A DNA stretch of 36,259 nucleotides from an uncultured Collinsella sp. (GTDB lineage: Bacteria; Actinomycetota; Coriobacteriia; Coriobacteriales; Coriobacteriaceae): the NCBI GenBank assembly GCA_958428675.1, contig CAUAGV010000002.1, positions 1 to 36,259 on the forward strand, given 5' to 3'. A program made the translations under genes and the position numbers. This document shows positions 25,486-34,719 of the stretch, in pieces. The notes under the pieces were generated by a model, which saw nothing but the letters and a program-made list of their open reading frames with translations, was not told the DNA's origin and ran no database searches. Every line of letters starts with the position of its first letter. Position 1 is the stretch's first letter.

Positions 25486-27786
25486 ATGTTCGCTGCCGCC
25501 ATCTCGCTCGTCGGTCTTGCGGCGACCGTCTACCTTGTCTTGCGCGAGGCCAAGGCCATTCGCGCTCAGTCGAGCACCGTCGCCAAAAGTGCTCTTGGGT
25601 GGAGCGTCGCCTTCGGCCTGTTCCAGGTCTTTTTGACTATTTGGGGCGCCGTGGGCCTCGTCGCTCAAAACGAGCCGCTCGCCTTTGTGATGCTCATCCT
25701 GACCAACGCCATTCTCACCGGATGCGCTTGGGCCAGCATCGCCCGCGACCGCTTCGCCCCGCGCGTCTTTGCGTTCGCCGAGCCCGACGCCCCCGCCCCC
25801 ACCGGCAAGCTCGCCCGCCTGCGCGGCGCCTTTGTGGGCAAACCGCTCGTCGCCGCCGTCTTGTGCCTACTGCTCGCCGGCGTCTTTGCGCTGCTGGGCA
25901 TGGAGGTCTCGTCCAACCACGACTTTACCTGGGTCTACCCCCTGTGCATTCTGCTCGAATGGGCCATTATCACCGTGCTCATGGTCGGCTTGTTCTTCCT
26001 ATTCCAGCGCCACGGCGCAGCTCCCGCGGTCCTGGCCTTTGCCCTCTTTGTCCTAGGCATTGCAGAGTTCTTTGTCATCACGTTTAAATCCATGCCCATC
26101 CAGCCGGGCGACCTTTCGGCCATCTCCACCGCCGCCGCGGTCGCCGGCAACGGCTACACCTTCTCGATCTCGCTGTTCTGCGTGCTGTCCATGGGCTTTA
26201 CCGCCATCGCCATGCTACTGTGCGAGTACGCCGGCCTGGTGGCACCGCACCGTCAGAAGGGTGCCGCCAACGCCAAGCGCATGCTGCTCACCAACCTGCT
26301 CGTGGCAGTGCTGTGCCTGGGCGGCGTAACCGCGCATGTCACGCTCATCGACTACTACAACACCCTCGGCATCACCGTCTACACCTGGCGCCCGCTCGAG
26401 AGCTACTGGCGCGAGGGCTACCTGCCCGCCTTTATTAGTGCGGCACAGTCCATCAAGCCGCCCAAACCCGCCGACTACTCCGTCGACGATGCCAAGGCCA
26501 CGCTCAAAAAGTACGCCAAGGCCTACGACAAGTCCGACGCCGCCAAGAGCGACGAGCGCGCCGCCGCAAAGGAGCAGTTCGACAGCGAGAAGCCCACGGT
26601 CATCGCCATCATGAACGAGACCTTCTCGGACCTATCCATCTACCAGAACATGCGCGCCGGCTACGAAGGCCCGCAGTACTTTAAGAGCCTGTCCAACTGC
26701 CTCAGCCGCGGCAAGCTCTACGTGAGCGCCTACGGCGGCGGCACCGCCAATACCGAGTTTGAGTTTATGACCGGCAACTCCATGGCCAACCTGGGCTCGG
26801 GCGTGTACCCCTACACCATCTACAACATGGAGACGACCGGAAACTTAGCCGAGCAGTTCAAGTCGCTCGGATATTCCACCACGGCCATGCACCCCAACCA
26901 CGCAACCAACTGGAACCGCGAGAACGTCTACAAGGATTTTGGCTTTGACCAGTTCCTGTCCATCAACGACTTCCAGGGAGCTGACACCCTGCGCGGCATG
27001 GTGACCGACCAGGCGACCTACGACAAGATTCTTGAGCTGCTCGACCAGAACGCCGATCCGCAGTTTATCTTCGACGTGACCATGCAGAACCACTCGGGCT
27101 ACGACACGGGCCTGCTGCCGGTCGACAAGCAGATGCACCTGAACATCGACACGACCGACCTGGACGCCAAGACCGTCGAGGACGGCACGCTGTCCGATGT
27201 CGACGAGTACGTCTCGTGCATCGAGCAGTCCGACCAGGCGCTGCGCTACTTCCTCAACGCCCTGAGCAAGCTCGACCGCAAGGTGGTCGTGGTGTTCTGG
27301 GGCGACCATCAGCCGTTCTTCCCTTCCAAGTTCAACGACAAGTGGTTTACCGGCGAGGACGACGCCACGCACCAGGAACGCCTGTGGCAGACCGACTACA
27401 TCATCTGGGCTAACTACGACGTTGCCGGTTGCGACCAGACGAGTGAGGTCGATGACCTGTCCACCAACTACCTGTCCACGCAGCTCATGCAGCTGATCGG
27501 CGCCCCGCTGACCGACTACCAGAAAGCGCACATGACGTTGCGCGAGTCGCTGCCCGCCATCAACTCGGTGGGCTACGAGGACGCCAGTCTGCGCTGGGCG
27601 CTCTCCTCCAACGTCACCGGCGACGACGCTGCCGCCGCAGCCGCCACCAAGGCACGCGAGGATTACGCCAAGATGCAGTACTACGAGATGTTCCGCGACG
27701 GCAAGAACGTCTATACCGAGCACTTCCAGACCGAGGCCAACGAGACCGACCCCAACCTGGCGCCGGGTACTACTAAGATCAAGTAG
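25486..27786 (+). CDS. LTA-synthase-like membrane phosphoglycerol transferase
   Basis: 766 residues. The N-terminal half has about five to seven membrane helices (to residue about 285). After a charged linker (PADYSVDDAKATLKKYAKA) comes an extracytoplasmic sulfatase-fold domain. Metal and catalytic sites match LtaS-type enzymes: Glu in IAIMNETFSD, Thr in YGGGTANTEFEF, His in MQNHSGY, and Asp-His in WGDHQP. It likely adds glycerol-phosphate units to a cell-wall or membrane polymer. The ATG at 25486 has AGGAG seven bases upstream. The upstream gap (25273-25485) holds no other gene. A large palindrome follows the stop. Confidence 0.9.
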   Translation: MFAAAISLVGLAATVYLVLREAKAIRAQSSTVAKSALGWSVAFGLFQVFLTIWGAVGLVAQNEPLAFVMLILTNAILTGCAWASIARDRFAPRVFAFAEPDAPAPTGKLARLRGAFVGKPLVAAVLCLLLAGVFALLGMEVSSNHDFTWVYPLCILLEWAIITVLMVGLFFLFQRHGAAPAVLAFALFVLGIAEFFVITFKSMPIQPGDLSAISTAAAVAGNGYTFSISLFCVLSMGFTAIAMLLCEYAGLVAPHRQKGAANAKRMLLTNLLVAVLCLGGVTAHVTLIDYYNTLGITVYTWRPLESYWREGYLPAFISAAQSIKPPKPADYSVDDAKATLKKYAKAYDKSDAAKSDERAAAKEQFDSEKPTVIAIMNETFSDLSIYQNMRAGYEGPQYFKSLSNCLSRGKLYVSAYGGGTANTEFEFMTGNSMANLGSGVYPYTIYNMETTGNLAEQFKSLGYSTTAMHPNHATNWNRENVYKDFGFDQFLSINDFQGADTLRGMVTDQATYDKILELLDQNADPQFIFDVTMQNHSGYDTGLLPVDKQMHLNIDTTDLDAKTVEDGTLSDVDEYVSCIEQSDQALRYFLNALSKLDRKVVVVFWGDHQPFFPSKFNDKWFTGEDDATHQERLWQTDYIIWANYDVAGCDQTSEVDDLSTNYLSTQLMQLIGAPLTDYQKAHMTLRESLPAINSVGYEDASLRWALSSNVTGDDAAAAAATKAREDYAKMQYYEMFRDGKNVYTEHFQTEANETDPNLAPGTTKIK

Positions 27787-27805
27787 CGGGTCCTTCGACC
27801 TGGTT

Positions 27806-27936
27806 CGTCTGCCCGGCGGCGCGGAATGTTAGGTTCCCTGCTCGGGCAGTCCTGCTCGCACGGAGAGCACATTAAGTGCTCTCCGGCTCGTGCGGAACTC
27901 GCGATGAACCTTACATTCCGCGCCGCCGGGCAGACG
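27806..27936. repeat. 131-bp palindrome with 31-bp arms
   Basis: The arm 27806-27836 (cgtctgcccggcggcgcgga...) and 27906-27936 are complementary with one mismatch. Inside, ggagagcac pairs with gtgctctcc and cgcacgg with ccg-cgtgcg. It begins 20 bases after the LTA-synthase-like stop. The rest of the gap to 28158 holds only two hairpin terminators. Confidence 0.75.
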
Positions 27937-27990
27937 CCTCGGTGTTGAAACGCGGCTTGTCATGGGGGCACCCGCAACATATATAAATTG

Positions 27991-28015
27991 AAGGCCACGT
28001 CATGTGGCCTTTTTT
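27991..28015 (+). terminator. rho-independent terminator
   Basis: aaggccac-gtcat-gtggcctt followed by a T run (28009-28015). It ends the plus-strand transcript after the palindrome. Confidence 0.8.
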
Positions 28016-28088
28016 GCATCCGGAAACCGTGTCCCACTCTGAATACATCCAGCGAACGCTTGCCACGGTTGCGCCCACGAGTGTCAAG

Positions 28089-28116
28089 AAAAAAGCCTCG
28101 AGGATTTCGAGGCTTT
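28089..28116 (-). terminator. rho-independent terminator of the flavodoxin gene
   Basis: On the minus strand agcctcga-aatcc-tcgaggct is followed by TTTTTT (plus strand 28089-28094 are A). It lies 45 bases after the flavodoxin stop. Confidence 0.8.
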
Positions 28117-28158
28117 CACATTTGTATTGTTTTGCACGAAGGACCGCGAACGGCGAGG

Positions 28159-28716
28159 CTACTCGCCCAGCACGGCCTTCTTGGCCGCCGCCGCCATATG
28201 GTCCAGATCCTCCTTGGTGGGGTGATCCTTTGCGGCAACCCAGTTGTCGAGCAGCATCTTAAAGCGGGCGTTGTCGGGATCTTGCTCGAGCATGGCCTCG
28301 TAGCGCTGCTTGACCGCAGGGCCCATCTTGCCCTGGCACATCGCCCAGCCCGCAAGCTCGGCATCGTTGGCCAAATTGGAGGTCACGCGATCGATAATCT
28401 GCTGGTAATAGCTCTGGTCGGCGCCAAAGCCGCAGGTGCCAAACAGGAACACGCGCTTGCCGTGCAAGGCGGAGAGCAACGCCGCGACCGAAGGCGTGCA
28501 CGCGCCCTTGTCGCACCAAAAACCGACGAGCACCATGTCGGCCGCGCAGGCCCCCTGCGCCTCGAGCGCAACCTGATCTGCATCCGCATCGTCGCTCAAC
28601 GCCGCGGCATGGACAAACTCAACACCCGCAGCCTGCAGCGCGCGCTTGATCGCGCCCGAAACCATCCTGGTATTACCGCTCTTGCTGTTGACCACCATAG
28701 AGCACGTCATGTTCAC
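28159..28716 (-). CDS. flavodoxin-family protein
   Basis: 185 residues. A flavodoxin-like FMN loop is present (VVNSKSGNTRMVSGAI), then VLVGFWCDKGACTPSVA and FLFGTCGFGADQSYY, which match the beta strands and FMN-flanking loops of the family. A helical C-terminal extension (VKQRYEAMLEQDPDNARF to the end) is added. It probably carries electrons at low potential in the cytoplasm; the partner is unknown. GAGG precedes a GTG at 28716 and an ATG two codons on, and either may start it. Monocistronic. Confidence 0.85.
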   Translation of the reverse strand: MNMTCSMVVNSKSGNTRMVSGAIKRALQAAGVEFVHAAALSDDADADQVALEAQGACAADMVLVGFWCDKGACTPSVAALLSALHGKRVFLFGTCGFGADQSYYQQIIDRVTSNLANDAELAGWAMCQGKMGPAVKQRYEAMLEQDPDNARFKMLLDNWVAAKDHPTKEDLDHMAAAAKKAVLGE

Positions 28717-28837
28717 GTTGCCTCGTTTCCCCCAAAACTAAAGCCACTAATGCAATTTATTAGATGAATATCTTAGTACTAACGTGACAGATGTAAACCA
28801 CCGTCTGTCGATTGATTAATTAGCCCCACGGGCTTGC

Positions 28838-30697
28838 TCACTGGGCAAACTGGCTGCGGTAGAGTTCGGCGTAGAAGCCGCCTGCCGCTAGCAGCTCGTC
28901 ATGCGTGCCGCGCTCGATAATCTGACCGTCACGCATGACCAGGATGCAATCGGCGTTGCGAATCGTCGACAGGCGGTGCGCCACGACAAAGCTTGTGCGA
29001 CCGGCCATGAGCTCGTCGAATGCCGCCTGAACCTGCAGCTCGGTGCGGGTATCGATGCTCGAGGTCGCCTCGTCCAGCAGCAGAATCGCCGGGTCGGTGA
29101 GCATGACGCGCGCGATGCACAGCAGCTGTTTTTGACCCTGGCTAAACGTGCCGCCGTCCTCGCCAATCACCGTGTCGTAGCCTTTCGGCAGCTGCACGAT
29201 AAACTTGTGCGCGTGCGCGCGCTTGGCGGCTTCGATAACTTGTTCGCGCGTAGCATCGGGACAACCGTAGGCGATGTTTTCGGCCACGGTGCCCTCGAAC
29301 AGCCAAGTGTCCTGCAGCACCATGCCAAAGGCGCGGCGCAGGCTTGCGCGCGTGTAGTCACGCGAGGAACGGCCATCGACCGCAATGCGACCGGCATCGA
29401 TATCGTAAAAACGCAGCAGCAAGTTGATGAGCGTTGTCTTTCCGCAGCCCGTGGGGCCAACGAGGGCAAAGCGCATGCCGGGCTTGGCCTCGATGCAGAT
29501 ATCCTGCAGCAGCTTGCGGTCGGGCACGTAGCTAAAGTCCACGTGTTCAAAGGTCACCTCGCCCTGCGGGGCGGCAAGCTCCACGGCATCTGGCGCATCG
29601 GGCTCCTGCTCGCGGGCATCGAGCAGTGCAAACATGCGGCGCGCCGAGGCGTACGCGGTCTGGATCTGCGTAATGACGTTGGTGACCTCGTTGAACGGCT
29701 TGGTGTACTGGTTGGCATAGGACAGGAAAATCTGCACGCCGCCCACCGTGAGCGCCGCAGGCACGCCCGTGATCACGCCCACGCAGCCGATCACAGCGAC
29801 CACGGCATAGATGATGTTGTTGATAAAGCGCGTGCCGGGGTTGGAGAGCGAACCCATAAACTGCGCGCGCTCGCCCGCGGTGTAGAGCTCGGCGTTGAGG
29901 GCATCGAAGCGCTGCTGAGCGTGCGGACCGTAGGCAAAGGCGTCGACAAGTTTCTGCTCGCCCACATACTCCTCGATATGACCACCGAGCTGCCCTTGGA
30001 TGCGCTGCTGTGCTGTAAAGCTCTTGTTGGAAAGCTTGGCGATGGCGCCGGCTGCAAAAATGGAAAGCGGCGTGACGAGCACCACCACGAGCGTCATGAT
30101 CAGGTTGATGGAGAGCATAAACGCGAGCGTGCCAACGATGGTGATAACGCCGGTAAAGAGCTGGGTAAAGCCCTGCAGCAGACCGTCGCCGACCTGGTCG
30201 ACGTCGTTGACCACGCGGCTCATAAGGTCGCCGTGGGCATGGCCGTCGATAAAGCTGAGCGGCATACGGCTGAGCTTGTCGCTCGCCTCCACGCGCATGT
30301 CGCGCACCGTCTCGTAGGACAAGCGGTTAACGCAGTAGCCCTGCAGCCACTGGAAGGCCGCAGCACCCATCACGACAATCGCGAGTTTGGTAACGAGCGG
30401 CAGCAGCGCATCGAAGTCCACCTGCCCGGTGGCGACGATCAGGTCGATGCCCTCGCCAATGAGGATGGGCGTGTAGAGCTGCAGAATCACCGAGATGGCG
30501 GCGCTCACAAACGACGCCGTAAACGAAATACGGTGCGGACGGACGTAGCCCATCAGGCGGCGGGTCACCGCGCCCACGGGATAGCGCTCGGGATCACCGG
30601 GCTGGCGCGGACCGTCGCCCAGGTCGTTGAGGCTATCGTTGCCGGATACGTTGGCCGTCATCGTGGCGACCGAACCGGAGGAAGTATACGGATTCAT
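28838..30697 (-). CDS. ABC exporter half-transporter, catalytic-site subunit
   Basis: 619 residues: an exporter-type membrane domain of six helices (about 50-340) fused to an ATPase domain. Walker A is VGPTGCGKTT, Walker B ILLLDEATSSID with the catalytic Glu, and the switch His is present in VAHRLST. The signature is FSQGQKQL, with Gln in place of the first Gly of SGGQ. The ATG follows the TAA of the upstream half-transporter directly (TAAATG), so the two are co-translated and surely form a heterodimer. The substrate could be a drug, lipid or peptide; none is indicated by neighbours. Confidence 0.93.
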   Translation of the reverse strand: MNPYTSSGSVATMTANVSGNDSLNDLGDGPRQPGDPERYPVGAVTRRLMGYVRPHRISFTASFVSAAISVILQLYTPILIGEGIDLIVATGQVDFDALLPLVTKLAIVVMGAAAFQWLQGYCVNRLSYETVRDMRVEASDKLSRMPLSFIDGHAHGDLMSRVVNDVDQVGDGLLQGFTQLFTGVITIVGTLAFMLSINLIMTLVVVLVTPLSIFAAGAIAKLSNKSFTAQQRIQGQLGGHIEEYVGEQKLVDAFAYGPHAQQRFDALNAELYTAGERAQFMGSLSNPGTRFINNIIYAVVAVIGCVGVITGVPAALTVGGVQIFLSYANQYTKPFNEVTNVITQIQTAYASARRMFALLDAREQEPDAPDAVELAAPQGEVTFEHVDFSYVPDRKLLQDICIEAKPGMRFALVGPTGCGKTTLINLLLRFYDIDAGRIAVDGRSSRDYTRASLRRAFGMVLQDTWLFEGTVAENIAYGCPDATREQVIEAAKRAHAHKFIVQLPKGYDTVIGEDGGTFSQGQKQLLCIARVMLTDPAILLLDEATSSIDTRTELQVQAAFDELMAGRTSFVVAHRLSTIRNADCILVMRDGQIIERGTHDELLAAGGFYAELYRSQFAQ

Positions 30698-32554
30698 TTA
30701 GCAGCCCTCCTTTGCGCAAACAGATGCAGGGGCGGTCTGGGCGGACGCGGGCGCCGCGCTCCCCTGCTGGCCCTCGAGCTCCTCGCGGCGCAGCTGCGAC
30801 TGGCAAATCTCGCGATAGAGCTGGCAGCCTGCGTAGAGCTCGTCGTGCGTGCCCAGGCCCGCAACCGAGCCGTGGTCGAGTACGCAGATCATGTCGGCGT
30901 CGCGTACGGTCGAGACGCGCTGGCTTACGATGACGGTCGTGAGTGGCAGCCCGCCCTCGGCGGCACCGCGCACACTGCGCTCGCGGATGGCATGGCGAAG
31001 CGCCGCGTCGGTCTTAAAGTCGAGCGCCGAGGCGGAGTCATCCATGATCAATATCTGAGGCGAGCCCACCAGGGCGCGCGCGATGGTCAGGCGCTGGCGT
31101 TGGCCACCGCTGAAGTTCTTACCGCCCGCCTCGACCGGGGCATCGAGCCCCTGCGGCTTGTTGCGCACGAACTCGCTCGCCTGCGCCATGTCGAGTGCTG
31201 CCCAGAGCTCCTCGTCGGTTGCCGACTCGTCACGCCAGGTCAGGTTGCTGCGGATGGTGCCGCTCACCAGCGACGCGCGCTGCGGAACGGTCGCAACCAC
31301 GTGGCGCAGCTGGTCAAGCTGCCAGGCACGCACGTCGGAGCCCATCACGCTCACGCTGCCGGTGCTCGCATCGTACAGGCGCGGGATGAGCGAGACGAGC
31401 GTGGATTTGCCGCTGCCCGTGCCGCCGATAATGCCGAGCGTTTTGCCCAGCGGCAGCTCCAGGGTCACATCGTCGACGGCGTTGGCAGCGCCCGCGCCAA
31501 ACGAAAAACTCGCATGGTCAAAGCTCAGCGCGGAGACCAGAACAGCGCCACCCGCCAGGTCGCTCGGCTCGGGCAGTGTGACCAGCTGGTTGTCCTCGTC
31601 GGTGATGCTCGGCTCGCAATTGAGCACCTCGTTGAGACGCGACGCACTGGCGCTCGCCTTGGTAAAGACCACGACCAGGTTGGCGACGTACACGATGGAG
31701 GTCAGGGTCTGCGTCATGTAGTTCACAAACGCCATGACCTGGCCCTGCGTGAGCTCGCCCACGTTGACCTGGATGCCGCCCACCCACAGGATGGCGCACA
31801 CGCCCAGGTTCATCACAAGAAACGTGACGGGATTAAGGATTGACGAGAGCTTGCCCACCGCGATGGCGGTATTGGCCTGGTCATCGGCGGCTTGGGCAAA
31901 ACGCTCGCGCTCGTGGTCCTCACGCACAAAGGCGCGAACAACGCGGGCACCCGAAAGCCCCTCGCGGCAAATGAGCGCGATGCGGTCGAGCTTTGCCTGC
32001 AGCTGCCTGTAATACGGAATGCAGCGCGCCATGACAAACCAAAACACCAGGCCGATGGCGGGCGTGCAAATCAAAAAGATGATGCCGAGCTTAAGGTCGA
32101 TGGCAAGGGCCGCGACCATGGAGCCCACCGCCAGGAAGGGCCAGCGGATGAGCATGCGCACGCCCAGCGCCACGGCCAGCTGCACCTGGTTGACATCGTT
32201 GGTGATACGCGTGATGAGCGACGGCGTGCCAAAGCGATCGAGCTCAGCATAGCTCAGCTTATTGATGTGCCCGTAGAGCGCGCCGCGGATGTCGGTACCC
32301 ATGCCCTGCGAGGTGAGCGCCGCCATCTTTTGGCAGACGAGCGTAAACGAGATGCCGATTACAGCCATGGCGGCGAGCACCGCGCCGTAACGGACGACGG
32401 CGTTGACATCGTGTGCGCCGATGCCCTTATCGATCATCTGGGCAATCACCAGCGGCGTAAGCAGGTCAAAGATCACTTCGATCAGCTTGCATGCAGGACC
32501 AATCACCATATACCGGCGAAACTTACCGCCAAAACGCCTGAGCAGCTCAATCAT
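30698..32554 (-). CDS. ABC exporter half-transporter, degenerate-site subunit
   Basis: 618 residues, with six membrane helices then an ATPase domain. Walker A GGTGSGKST (about 377-385) and the canonical signature FSGGQRQR are intact, but Walker B ends ILIMDDSASALD, with Asp for catalytic Glu, and the switch position reads VSQRVST, with Gln for His. Combined with the partner this gives one competent and one degenerate nucleotide site, as in TM287/288, LmrCD and BmrCD. The ATG at 32554 (MIELLRRFGG) has GGGAG nine bases upstream; a longer ORF starts at 32587. It is the first gene of the two-gene operon. Confidence 0.93.
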   Translation of the reverse strand: MIELLRRFGGKFRRYMVIGPACKLIEVIFDLLTPLVIAQMIDKGIGAHDVNAVVRYGAVLAAMAVIGISFTLVCQKMAALTSQGMGTDIRGALYGHINKLSYAELDRFGTPSLITRITNDVNQVQLAVALGVRMLIRWPFLAVGSMVAALAIDLKLGIIFLICTPAIGLVFWFVMARCIPYYRQLQAKLDRIALICREGLSGARVVRAFVREDHERERFAQAADDQANTAIAVGKLSSILNPVTFLVMNLGVCAILWVGGIQVNVGELTQGQVMAFVNYMTQTLTSIVYVANLVVVFTKASASASRLNEVLNCEPSITDEDNQLVTLPEPSDLAGGAVLVSALSFDHASFSFGAGAANAVDDVTLELPLGKTLGIIGGTGSGKSTLVSLIPRLYDASTGSVSVMGSDVRAWQLDQLRHVVATVPQRASLVSGTIRSNLTWRDESATDEELWAALDMAQASEFVRNKPQGLDAPVEAGGKNFSGGQRQRLTIARALVGSPQILIMDDSASALDFKTDAALRHAIRERSVRGAAEGGLPLTTVIVSQRVSTVRDADMICVLDHGSVAGLGTHDELYAGCQLYREICQSQLRREELEGQQGSAAPASAQTAPASVCAKEGC

Positions 32555-32706
32555 AAAAAGGCGCTCCCTATCATCATTCACACTCAATTCGAATCATGAT
32601 AGTACGGTGAGCCCAAAAGAAGCGTAAGCAACTCGTCATTTCTAATGGGATTCGGTTTCCAGAGAAGCGGAGAGGCGCGCATGCCCGGCAAGTTGCGGGT
32701 CAATCA

Positions 32707-32735
32707 CTTGGTATACTTACAGTAGTGCTACCAAG
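32707..32735. promoter_or_regulatory. inverted repeat in the ABC/LANTG divergent region
   Basis: cttggta (32707-32713) and taccaag (32729-32735) enclose 15 bases. TATACT (32712-32717) overlaps the left arm, so it could be an operator over a -10 box of the LANTG gene. Confidence 0.35.
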
Positions 32736-32768
32736 CTGAGTCGCCAACCCTTGAAATGAGGTGCCGAG

Positions 32769-33761
32769 ATGAACGACATTCTCGCAAGAAGTGCAAGACG
32801 CGCAACCGTGGGCATCGCCCTTTCCGCGGCACTTGCCGCGGGAATCGCCCCCGCAACGGCGATCGCGGCAGAAACCAGCTCCCCCACCGGTGCAGTTGCC
32901 TTGCAGACGGAAGATGCGGCCGCCGCAAAAGAAAAAGCGTATGCAGCCATGCAGGAAGCGCTCAAAAACCTCGAGGCCGCAAAAGACGCCGCAAGTCCCG
33001 AGAAACTTGCGGAAATCGATGATGACATTGCCGCTTTTCAAGAGATCTACGACATGGTGGTGACGGAAGCCGCCAAACGGAGGGAACCCCTTCCCGCCAT
33101 GCAAGCGAACGTCGATGCAGCCCAAGCCAGATACGATGAGGCCCGCAACCGGACAAGCGGCCTTCAGGCAAAATTAAATAAGGCAATCGACGACGGAGCT
33201 TCTAACGAAACTATTAAGCAGTTGCGAAGTGAGATCATGTCGGCAGAAAGGCGAGAAAAATCTTGTGAAGATGATCTTCACCACTGCCAACGCCAGCTCG
33301 AAAGCCAGGAAAGACAGGTTCAGTATTTCTAAAGTGAGGCAAAGGAAGCCAAAGCCCACATCGACGAGGACATAGCCAAGCGAGATGCGCTCCTCGGCGA
33401 TTTGGAAAAGGCACAAGCGGCCTATAACGACGCCTGCAAGGCATACGAAGAGGCGAAAGCCGCGGCAGACAAGGCCACCTCGCCCGAGATAACGCAACCC
33501 ACCGAGACGACGCCTCCCTCCGGCTCGGCGCAACCGGGCGAGACGGCACAGCCCGCCGGCTCGTCCGCGACCGGCAAAGACGCCGCACCGAGCTCCGCCA
33601 AGCAGGCGAACTCGAGCAGCGGCAAGCAAGCGAATACGACCGCCGGCAAACTCGCAAACACAGGCGACACAACGCCGAGCGCAATCGCGCTAGCAGGAAT
33701 CGCCGTCATGGGACTCGGAATAACCGCCACAGCCACACGCCGCCTCAAGAACTCAAAATAG
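32769..33761 (+). pseudogene. LANTG cell-wall-anchored coiled-coil protein with an in-frame stop
   Basis: 331 codons in one frame broken only by TAA at 33330-33332. It has a signal peptide (MNDILARSARRATVGIALS..., cleavage near AIAAE), a long helical, heptad-like region rich in Ala, Glu and Lys (about 45-235), a Pro/Thr/Ser spacer with KQANSSSGKQANTTAGK repeats, then the sorting signal LANTGD, a hydrophobic segment and the tail RRLKNSK. With the stop, a 187-residue secreted but unanchored protein is made. Reading resumes perfectly after the stop, so the change is recent, or the codon is read through. GAGGT precedes the ATG. LAxTG motifs are often handled by class E sortases in actinobacteria; the sortase in this window is the pilus class B enzyme. 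Confidence 0.85.
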
Positions 33762-33805
33762 CTGCCGACGAACGTCACCTTCGTCAATCCACAAACCCAA
33801 ACCCA

Positions 33806-33851
33806 AAAGAGGCCCGTTTCCCCAACCAAAACCATGGAAACGGGCCTCTTT
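33806..33851. terminator. bidirectional terminator after the LANTG gene
   Basis: aaagaggcccgtttcc (33806-33821) pairs perfectly with 33836-33851 over a 14-base loop, with TTT at the end. It is 45 bases past the LANTG stop. Confidence 0.75.
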
Positions 33852-33898
33852 AACTGCAAAATCCAAGCAGCAGCAACGTCTCTTGAACTACGTAGCCA

Positions 33899-34196
33899 TC
33901 AATGCCCAGGCAACGCCAGCAAGCAGCACAAAACACGGGATTCAATTCTGCAGCTTACGCCGTTGAACTCCACGAGCCTGCCCGTGTAGACGAGCCTGTC
34001 CACGACAGCCGCCGCCATCTTGTCGTCGCCGAACACAGTCACCCACTTGCTGAACTCTATGTTGGCCGTGACGATCATGCTCTGCCTGCCCTCCGGCACC
34101 GACATCACCTGGAACAGCAGCCTCGCGCCCTCGATGTCCAGCGGCACGTAGCCCAGCTCGTCCAAGATGAGGAGTTCGCGGCGGGGCGACGCTCTC
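33899..34196 (-). pseudogene. istB: IS21-family istB fragment
   Basis: The C-terminal part of the IstB ATPase: LLILDELGYVPLDIEGA is the Walker B region, followed by RQSMIVTANIEFSKWVTVF and DRLVYTGRLVEFNG, all typical of the IS21 helper. The Walker A half and istA are missing. The open frame extends upstream to 34243, but homology appears to end near 34196, so the start in that ORF is not the native one. It is a remnant of an IS21 insertion, with the 3' side toward 33850. Confidence 0.85.
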
Positions 34197-34241
34197 CGGG
34201 CTGCTGCCGCGTATCTCGCGGCGTAGAAAGGAGTGAGTACC

Positions 34242-34496
34242 ATGACCAGCGCGAAGAAGATTTACCTCGCCGTGGCGGGCAGGCTTATTGCCGCGGGCAT
34301 CGTTCTCGCGGGCATCGGCTTTATCGCCTCGGGCCGCGATCAGACCGTGTTCACGACCCAAATCGACATGCGTGACAACACCATCGTGCTCGGCGGCGTC
34401 GAGGTGGACGAACCCGAGGGCATCCCGTTCATCAGCCGGCTCGCCATTCTTGGCGAGATCGACACCTCCGACGTCGCCGACCCCGCCGCACCCTAG
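34242..34496 (+). CDS. small conserved-looking membrane protein of unknown function
   Basis: 84 residues. One N-terminal membrane helix (IYLAVAGRLIAAGIVLAGIGFIAS) is followed by a soluble part of about 55 residues with alternating hydrophobic and polar residues (TQIDMRDNTIVLGGVEVDE), probably beta-rich and outside the membrane. AAAGGAG precedes the ATG at 34242; a GTG three codons earlier overlaps that site. The truncated XRE regulator follows at once, so it may once have been its partner. I do not recognise the family. The istB remnant ends just upstream and could have removed its original promoter. Confidence 0.7.
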   Translation: MTSAKKIYLAVAGRLIAAGIVLAGIGFIASGRDQTVFTTQIDMRDNTIVLGGVEVDEPEGIPFISRLAILGEIDTSDVADPAAP

Positions 34497-34522
34497 GCGC
34501 AACGAGCCCGGGCACTCCGTCC

Positions 34523-34660
34523 GCTAATTTGATTGAGATGGATCGCTCCTACTACGCGAGCATTGAGGTCGGGCGGCGCAATGTCAGCCTTTCAAATCTC
34601 AAGAAGATTGCCGACGGCTTTCACATCACCATTTCGGAGCTCATGCGCGGTGTCGAGTAG
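34523..34660 (+). pseudogene. truncated XRE-family helix-turn-helix regulator
   Basis: The frame reads ANLIEMDRSYYASIEVGRRN and on through VSLSNLKKIADGFHITISEL to a TAG at 34658-34660. This is the second half of an HTH_3 (XRE) domain, from recognition helix to end. The first helices are missing; the preceding codons (ATSPGTPS) do not match. The only ATG (34538) would give 40 residues, too short for a working domain. Probably a deletion remnant. Confidence 0.7.
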
Positions 34661-34719
34661 ATGATTCTCATCTGACTTGGCTCGTTCATGTTTAATCTGT
34701 CTCGTTAACTGAAATACGC

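Noticed and set aside
28901..31843. 980-codon open frame on the plus strand
   Set aside because: Antisense to both ABC exporter genes, whose motifs are unmistakable; composition is typical of a shadow frame.
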